Part shown: positions 7,035-8,445 of the stretch, in pieces
Layout: each line of letters starts with the position of its first letter
How positions within the stretch are numbered: position 1 is the stretch's first letter
NCBI GenBank assembly: GCA_007126415.1
Contig: SLBH01000366.1
Location: 1-8,445 of the forward strand
Source of the DNA: Spirochaetales bacterium
GTDB lineage: Bacteria; Spirochaetota; Spirochaetia; DSM-27196; SLAA01
Direction of reading: 5' to 3'
Length of the DNA stretch: 8,445 nucleotides
Notes under the pieces: model-generated
Told to the model about the DNA's origin: nothing
Database searches by the model: none
Seen by the model: only the letters and a program-made list of their open reading frames with translations
Position numbers and translations under genes: made by a program

Positions 7035-8333
7035 TCATCCCTGTTCGCGCGAGGCGCGCTGCTCGAGGGCCTCCGCGACGCGCGCGAGGTCGGAGCCGCT
7101 GGGTTCCTGGTAGACGCGCAGATCGAACTCCGGAATCACGCCCAAGAGGTGGTCGAAAATGTCGGCCTGAATCGTCTCGTAGGCCGGCCAGCGTTGGTCG
7201 GCGCTGAACACAAAGATCTCGATCGGGATACCGGTGGGCCCCGGCGGAAGGTGGCGCACTAAAAAGGTCATGTCTTGTCGAATTTGCGGGTGCTGGGCGA
7301 GAAATGCGCTCACGTACGCGCGAAACGTTCCGAGGTTGGTCATGCGGCGGCCGCTTACCGAGTCGGAGAGGTCGATGTTGTGCTCGGCGTTGTAGCGCTC
7401 GATCTGTTCTTTGCGCTCGTCGAGGTATTCCCGGATACGAGAAAAGCGTCGGAAACGTTCGAACATCTCGTCGTCGAGAAATCTGACCGAGCGCATGTCT
7501 ATGTTTATCGCTCGCTTGATCCGCCTGCCTCCGCTCTCGGTCATGCCGCGCCAGTTGCGGAAACTGTCGGAGACCAGGGCGTAGATCGGGATCGTGGTGA
7601 ACGTCTTGTCCCAGTTCTGCACCTTGATCGTCTGCAAAGTCATGTCGACTACCTCGCCGTCGGCCTCGTACTTCGGCATCTCGATCCAGTCGCCGATCTG
7701 CACCATGTTGTTGGCCGAAAGCTGAATACCTGAGACGAACCCGAGAATCGGATCGCGGAACACGAGCAGCAGCACCGCGCTGAGCGCACCCAGTCCGCTG
7801 AGTATACCGAGCGGCGACTGGTCTACGAGCGTGGTTAGCGCAAGAACGGCAGCAACGAGAAACAGCACCACTTTTGCGAGCTGCAGTATGCCTTTGATCG
7901 GGCGTCGGCGGGCGAACGCGTGGTGCTCGCGGTAGAGGTCTCCGGCAACGTTCAACCCGGCGTCGAGCGCCAGCGCGATCACCACAATTATCCAAACCTC
8001 GGCGATACGCCGAATCGCGAGCACAACCCACGGTACCTCCGGTGCGATCAGCGGCGCGCTGAGGTACAAAATCAGCCCCGGTACCACGCGCGAGAGGTGC
8101 ACCAGCACGCCGCGCTCAACGATCCTGTTGTCCCAGGTGACTCGTGAACGCAGCGCGAGTCGGTGTAACGCGCGCACGATCAAGCGCCGAACCACGAAGT
8201 TTGCGCACCACGCCACCGCCAGGACGGCAATGACTACGGCCACGCGCTCCCCGGCGAGCGCAAGCGGTGCCGAGAGTCCCCGAGTTTCAAGCCACCGAGA
8301 GATCAACAGATCGGTATCGCCCCAGTCAAACAC
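7035..8333 (-). CDS. ybdG: YbdG/MscM-family mechanosensitive ion channel
   Basis: The product is 432 aa and closely resembles E. coli YbdG (415 aa), an inner-membrane MscS-superfamily channel with small-conductance (MscM-type) activity linked to osmotic stress. Five hydrophobic segments are visible at about 31-48, 80-95, 111-128, 153-170 and the pore helix 174-210. The pore region reads LSGLGALSAVLLLVFRDPILG, then SGIQLSANNMVQIGDWIEMP, all YbdG hallmarks. The beta domain follows with VQNWDKTFTTIPIYALVSDSF. The cytosolic part contains GGRRIKR, RRMTNLGTFRAY and ETIQADIFDHLLGVIPEF, again matching YbdG. I chose the GTG at 8331-8333. The frame is open to a TTG at 8423, but that stretch is promoter-like DNA. 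No good SD is seen. The gene lies 57 bp upstream of jetA on the same strand and diverges from a + strand frame at 8394. The family is secure; the exact start is less so. Confidence 0.92.
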   Translation of the reverse strand: MFDWGDTDLLISRWLETRGLSAPLALAGERVAVVIAVLAVAWCANFVVRRLIVRALHRLALRSRVTWDNRIVERGVLVHLSRVVPGLILYLSAPLIAPEVPWVVLAIRRIAEVWIIVVIALALDAGLNVAGDLYREHHAFARRRPIKGILQLAKVVLFLVAAVLALTTLVDQSPLGILSGLGALSAVLLLVFRDPILGFVSGIQLSANNMVQIGDWIEMPKYEADGEVVDMTLQTIKVQNWDKTFTTIPIYALVSDSFRNWRGMTESGGRRIKRAINIDMRSVRFLDDEMFERFRRFSRIREYLDERKEQIERYNAEHNIDLSDSVSGRRMTNLGTFRAYVSAFLAQHPQIRQDMTFLVRHLPPGPTGIPIEIFVFSADQRWPAYETIQADIFDHLLGVIPEFDLRVYQEPSGSDLARVAEALEQRASREQG

Positions 8334-8339
8334 ATCCGC

Positions 8340-8348
8340 ACTATAGCA
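8340..8348 (-). promoter_or_regulatory. Candidate extended -10 element for ybdG
   Basis: On the minus strand TGCTATAGT gives the TGn extension plus TATAGT (5/6 to TATAAT). The -35 region at the right distance is poor, which extended -10 promoters tolerate. The predicted transcription start falls at about 8333-8334, on or next to the chosen GTG, so the message may be leaderless or nearly so. Alternatively the true start codon or promoter is different. Confidence 0.4.
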
Positions 8349-8351
8349 CGA

Positions 8352-8369
8352 GTGTGGTAAACGACACAC
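8352..8369. repeat. Small inverted repeat in the divergent promoter region
   Basis: GTGTG (8352-8356) and CACAC (8365-8369) form arms around an 8-nt centre. It lies between the two divergent candidate -10 elements, where a regulator could act on both genes. The arms are short and may be chance. Operator function is inference only. Confidence 0.25.
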
Positions 8370-8376
8370 GCCTGGC

Positions 8377-8389
8377 CTATAATGTATAG
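8377..8389 (+). promoter_or_regulatory. Candidate -10 (TATAAT) for the rightward gene, in a palindrome
   Basis: A perfect TATAAT lies at 8378-8383, 10 nt before the ATG at 8394. The surrounding CTATA-ATG-TATAG is an inverted repeat with 5-bp arms, so a -10-like sequence also reads on the minus strand. No convincing -35 is seen 16-18 nt upstream. The predicted start near 8390 would give a leader of only a few bases. Confidence 0.4.
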
Positions 8390-8393
8390 AGGT

Positions 8394-8445
8394 ATGGCCG
8401 GATTCTTGGATCGCGCCAAACAATGGCGCCTCGACAGGAAAGATG
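8394..8445 (+). CDS. Start of an unidentified protein, cut by window end
   Basis: An ATG at 8394-8396 opens a frame that reads MAGFLDRAKQWRLDRKD and leaves the window after 17 codons without a stop. An AGAGG lies just before it, only 1 nt away, too close for a classical SD. A TATAAT lies 10 nt upstream. Its placement divergent from ybdG and the promoter-like sequence support a real gene. The amphipathic Lys/Arg-rich start is too short to assign to a family, and no function is proposed. Confidence 0.4.
   Translation, partial: MAGFLDRAKQWRLDRKD

Noticed and set aside
6619..8031. Long minus-strand frame of 470 codons across ybdG and jetA
   Set aside because: It is a shadow frame: very Arg-rich and low complexity, and it spans the intergenic gap between two genes with clear family identity.
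8334..8423. N-terminal extension of YbdG to a TTG
   Set aside because: The 30 extra residues lack similarity to the family start, include two Cys and two His in an unstructured stretch, and are encoded by the divergent promoter region.
1..8445. Insertion sequences, CRISPR arrays, tRNA or rRNA genes
   Set aside because: No transposase frame, terminal repeats, regular spaced repeats or tRNA-like cloverleaf were seen on either strand. The coding genes occupy almost the whole window.

Overview
The window is high-GC bacterial DNA, roughly 60-65% GC by eye. It holds one complete defence operon on the minus strand with a chromosomal-type gene on one side and toxin-antitoxin remains on the other. 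The YbdG-type channel and the SD-led, tightly overlapping operon fit a Gram-negative bacterium, but the sequence alone does not fix the taxon.

Layout, left to right in + coordinates. Positions 1-129 (+) carry the last 42 codons of a PIN-domain (VapC-like) toxin that enters from outside the window. It converges on the end of the defence operon with only 15 bp between stop codons. Positions 6977 down to 145 (-) form a four-gene operon, jetA-jetB-jetC-jetD, a type I Wadjet system (DUF3375 / DUF4194 / SMC-like ATPase / DUF3322-DUF2220 Toprim nuclease). The jetA/jetB reading frames overlap by 17 nt, and jetB/jetC and jetC/jetD each overlap by a 4-nt ATGA. A plausible sigma70 promoter (TTGGCG-17-TATACT) lies in the 57-bp gap in front of jetA. 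Upstream, on the same strand, 8333-7035 encodes a complete YbdG/MscM-family mechanosensitive channel. It is divergent, across about 60 bp, from a + strand reading frame at 8394 that leaves the window.

How the genes work together: in characterised Wadjet systems JetA (kleisin, MukF-like), JetB (MukE-like) and JetC (MukB/SMC-like ATPase) form a loop-extruding motor, and JetD is the nuclease subunit that cuts small circular DNA, so the system restricts plasmids. All diagnostic motifs are present here: Walker A, ABC signature and Walker B in JetC, and the Toprim Glu and Asp-x-Asp in JetD. The locus therefore looks functional. The main departures from expectation are a Gly-rich, GC-palindromic insertion just before the Toprim domain of JetD, and the unexplained adjacency of the YbdG channel. 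I found no clearly new multi-gene system beyond the Wadjet locus. No gene-free stretch exceeds 300 bases.
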